Shown here piece after piece: positions 5,991 to 7,865 of a stretch of 7,865 nucleotides of DNA. Position numbers and translations under genes: made by a program. The notes under the pieces are model-generated. The model made no database searches, had not been told where the DNA came from, and saw nothing but the letters and a program-made list of their open reading frames with translations. Positions within the stretch are counted from its first letter, which is position 1; each line of letters opens with the position of its first letter. The DNA comes from Oscillospiraceae bacterium (GTDB lineage Bacteria; Bacillota; Clostridia; Oscillospirales; Oscillospiraceae). The DNA lies in the NCBI GenBank assembly GCA_016286595.1, contig JAEETR010000142.1, positions 1 to 7,865 on the forward strand, in the 5' to 3' direction.

Positions 5991-5997
5991 CTCCTTT
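5991..5997 (-). promoter_or_regulatory. Ribosome binding site that fixes the rubredoxin start
   Basis: AAAGGAG on the minus strand sits nine bases before ATG 5981-5979. This selects the 53-residue rubredoxin over the 88-residue extended reading frame. Confidence 0.85.
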
Positions 5998-6025
5998 TTA
6001 AGGTAAGATTTTGTTGCGAATTCTT

Positions 6026-6040
6026 CGGGTCCGTGACCCG
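6026..6040 (-). promoter_or_regulatory. Small hairpin at the 5' end of the rubredoxin transcript
   Basis: CGGGTC (6026-6031) and GACCCG (6035-6040) form a 6-bp stem with a CGT loop. If transcription starts near 6044, this hairpin begins within the first few bases of the mRNA. It could stabilise the 5' end or be part of an operator; there is no U-run to make it a terminator for mnmG. Confidence 0.4.
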
Positions 6041-6042
6041 GG

Positions 6043-6079
6043 CTGAAATATATATACCACAGTAAGCGCCCGGTGAAAA
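6043..6079 (-). promoter_or_regulatory. Candidate promoter of rubredoxin-fprA with a dyad over the -10 box
   Basis: On the minus strand TTTTCA (6079-6074; 4 of 6) and TATATA (6056-6051; 4 of 6) are separated by 17 bp. The -10 lies within a symmetric element, CTGnnnTATATATAnnnCAG (6043-6062), in which 14 of 20 positions obey dyad symmetry. That is a plausible repressor site for an oxidative-stress operon, but it does not match a PerR or Rex box that I know. The promoter starts just after the mnmG stop. Confidence 0.4.
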
Positions 6080-6095
6080 GACCCAATTTTGAGTT

Positions 6096-7865
6096 TTATT
6101 TCGTGCGGCTGAGATATATCATCAGCGCCGCCGTGTCCGCCGGGGAAACGCCGGATATCCTCGAGGCCTGACCGAGATTTTCCGGTCTTATCCTCTCCAG
6201 CTTTTCCCGGGCCTCAAGACGCAGGCCCGTCAGGGCGGAGTAGTCGATATCCTCCGGTATCCGCTTTTCCTCCAGCCGCCGGAACTCGGCGATGTCCTTC
6301 AGCTGCCGGTCGATGTACCCGGCGTATTTCAGGTCGATCTCCACCGCCTGCCGCACCATCCTGTCAAGGACGGGACGGCCGGGGTCGAAGGGGGAAAGGG
6401 CCTCGTACGTCACCTTCGGGCGGCGGATGAGCGCCGCCAGGGACGTGCCGGAGGATACGGGGGCGGTGCCCAGCCCGGTCAGCAGCCCGTTCAGTTCGTC
6501 GGGGGGGGACAGGAAGGTCTTTTCAAGGCGCTTTTTCTCCCGTTCCACCGCCTCGTACTTGTCCATCACCGCCCGGTACCGCTCCTCGGACACGAGGCCG
6601 ACGCGCCGCCCCACGGCAGAAAGCCGCAGGTCCGCGTTGTCCTGCCGCAGATACAGCCGGTACTCGGAACGGGAGGTCATCATGCGGTAGGGCTCGTTTG
6701 TGCCCTTGGTCACCAGGTCGTCTATAAGCGTGCCGATATAGGACCCGGCCCGGTCCAGGATCATGGGCTCCTCGCCCTTTATCTTCAGCGCGGCGTTTAC
6801 GCCCGCGGCGAAGCCCTGCACGGCGGCCTCCTCATAGCCGGAGGAGCCGTTGAACTGCCCGGCCCCGTACAGACCGGAAACGCTCTTCGTCTCCAGCGTG
6901 GGGCGAAGCTCCAGCGGGTCGATGCAGTCGTACTCTATGGCGTAGGCGAACCGCTGCACCGCGGCGTGCTCAAGGCCGGGGATGGTGTGGAGCATCTCCA
7001 GCTGCACGTCCTCCGGCAGGGAGGAGGACAGGCCCTGAACGTACATCTCGTCGGTGCCCAGACCCATGGGCTCGATGAACAGCTGATGCCGGGGCTTGTC
7101 CGGGAAGGTGACTATCTTGGACTCTATCGACGGGCAGTACCGGGGCCCCACGCCGCTTATGGTGCCGTCGAAAAGGGGCGAGCGGTGAAGGTTGCGGCGG
7201 ATGACCTCGTGGGTTTTTTCGTTTGTCCACGTGAGATAGCACACGGCCCTGTTCTCCGGCGGGGCCGGTGCGAAAAAGGAGAAGGGCTCCGGGTCCTCGT
7301 CACCGGGCTGTATCTCCATCTTGTCAAAATCGAGGCTCCGGCGGTTCACTCTCGGGGGCGTGCCGGTCTTGAAGCGGCGCAGGGGCAGGCCCAGCGACAG
7401 CAGGTTTTCCGTCAGCGCCGTCGCGGCGTGCATGCCGTCGGGGCCGGACTCGGCGGTGACCTCGCCGGTTATGGTGCGGCCCCCCAGGAAGGTGCCCGTG
7501 GCGATGACGACGGCCCGGCAGCGCCACTGCGCCCCGGAACGGGTCACCACGCCGGCGACGGCGCCGTTTTCAACCAGCACTTCCGTTATCTCCGCCTGCA
7601 TAAGGCGCAGGTTCTCCTGTGCCTCAAGGGTGGCCTTCATTATCTTGCGGTACTCGTGGCGGTCCGCCTGGGCCCGCAGGGAGTGGACGGCGGGGCCCTT
7701 GCCGAGATTGAGCATGCGGTACTGTATGCAGGCTGCGTCCGCGGCCCGGGCCATCTCGCCGCCCAGGGCGTCCAGCTCCCGCACCAGGTGGCCCTTGGCG
7801 GTGCCGCCGATGGCGGGATTGCAGGGCATGTTGCCCACCGCGTCTATGCTTATGGTGAAGCACAC
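6096..7865 (-). CDS. mnmG: tRNA uridine-5-carboxymethylaminomethyl(34) synthesis enzyme MnmG, 5' end outside window
   Basis: MnmG (GidA) is the FAD-dependent partner of MnmE that installs the carboxymethylaminomethyl group on wobble uridine 34 of certain tRNAs, using methylene-tetrahydrofolate. The window holds 589 residues to the TAA at 6096. The family is usually about 620-635 aa, so roughly 40 N-terminal residues, including the GxGxxG FAD-binding loop, are cut off by the window edge; the GTG at the very edge is an internal valine. Visible landmarks are MPCNPAIGG with the first conserved cysteine, KGPAVHSLRAQADR, ATGTFLGG, RFKTGTPPRV, and GPRYCPSIESK with the second conserved cysteine, 229 residues after the first. 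Further on are GLYGAGQFNGSSGYEEAA and the helical MnmE-binding C-terminus with MMTSRSEYRLYLRQDNAD. No rsmG follows, although mnmG and rsmG are neighbours in many Firmicutes; the rubredoxin gene lies there instead. Confidence 0.97.
   Translation of the reverse strand: MCFTISIDAVGNMPCNPAIGGTAKGHLVRELDALGGEMARAADAACIQYRMLNLGKGPAVHSLRAQADRHEYRKIMKATLEAQENLRLMQAEITEVLVENGAVAGVVTRSGAQWRCRAVVIATGTFLGGRTITGEVTAESGPDGMHAATALTENLLSLGLPLRRFKTGTPPRVNRRSLDFDKMEIQPGDEDPEPFSFFAPAPPENRAVCYLTWTNEKTHEVIRRNLHRSPLFDGTISGVGPRYCPSIESKIVTFPDKPRHQLFIEPMGLGTDEMYVQGLSSSLPEDVQLEMLHTIPGLEHAAVQRFAYAIEYDCIDPLELRPTLETKSVSGLYGAGQFNGSSGYEEAAVQGFAAGVNAALKIKGEEPMILDRAGSYIGTLIDDLVTKGTNEPYRMMTSRSEYRLYLRQDNADLRLSAVGRRVGLVSEERYRAVMDKYEAVEREKKRLEKTFLSPPDELNGLLTGLGTAPVSSGTSLAALIRRPKVTYEALSPFDPGRPVLDRMVRQAVEIDLKYAGYIDRQLKDIAEFRRLEEKRIPEDIDYSALTGLRLEAREKLERIRPENLGQASRISGVSPADTAALMIYLSRTK

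Noticed and set aside
5982..6086. N-terminal extension of rubredoxin
   Set aside because: It would add residues unlike any rubredoxin, cross the -10 candidate and ignore the well-placed AAAGGAG at 5997-5991.
7863..7865. GTG at the right edge as the start of mnmG
   Set aside because: About 40 conserved N-terminal residues, including the FAD loop, are missing, so the codon is internal and the gene continues beyond the window.

Overview
The window reads as chromosomal DNA from a high-GC anaerobic member of the Clostridia, most likely an Oscillospiraceae-type gut bacterium. This is inferred from the GC-rich codons, strong AGGAGG-type ribosome binding sites, a clostridial flavodiiron protein/rubredoxin pair and a Firmicutes-style PNPase. 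No rRNA or other taxon marker is present, so the placement is an inference. I see no transposase, CRISPR array, tRNA or phage gene.

All complete genes lie on the minus strand. In transcription order (right to left) they are: mnmG (5' end outside the window, 7865-6096), a leader with a candidate promoter, rubredoxin (5981-5820), an A-type flavodiiron protein (5823-4612, ATGA overlap with rubredoxin), the rpsO promoter and leader, rpsO/S15 (4410-4144), a long structured intergenic region (about 340 nt), pnp/PNPase (3802-1652, TTG start), a hairpin terminator, and a monocistronic lipoprotein gene with its own near-consensus promoter (1527-184). On the plus strand, the last 43 codons of a DUF1508/YegP-like protein (1-129) converge on the lipoprotein gene, and the two share a bidirectional terminator.

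Functionally there are three blocks. The first is translation and RNA turnover: MnmG modifies the tRNA wobble uridine, S15 nucleates assembly of the 30S platform, and PNPase is a 3'-5' exoribonuclease; rpsO-pnp is a classic conserved pair. The second is oxygen/NO defence: rubredoxin passes electrons to the flavodiiron protein, which reduces O2 to water or NO to N2O. The third is an orphan acidic cell-surface lipoprotein of unrecognised family.

The most interesting signal is the rpsO-pnp intergenic region. A 29-position long-range inverted repeat (3828-3856 with 4066-4094) encloses at least four further hairpins and ends about ten bases upstream of the pnp Shine-Dalgarno sequence. Of its seven non-Watson-Crick positions, six become G-U wobbles in RNA made from the minus strand (the pnp sense strand), and none do in plus-strand RNA. 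This suggests selection on, or at least tolerance in, the mRNA fold. It looks like a multibranched pnp leader, analogous in position to the RNase III/PNPase autoregulatory leader of enterobacterial pnp but apparently of different architecture. The main alternative is a dispersed palindromic repeat that has inserted here.
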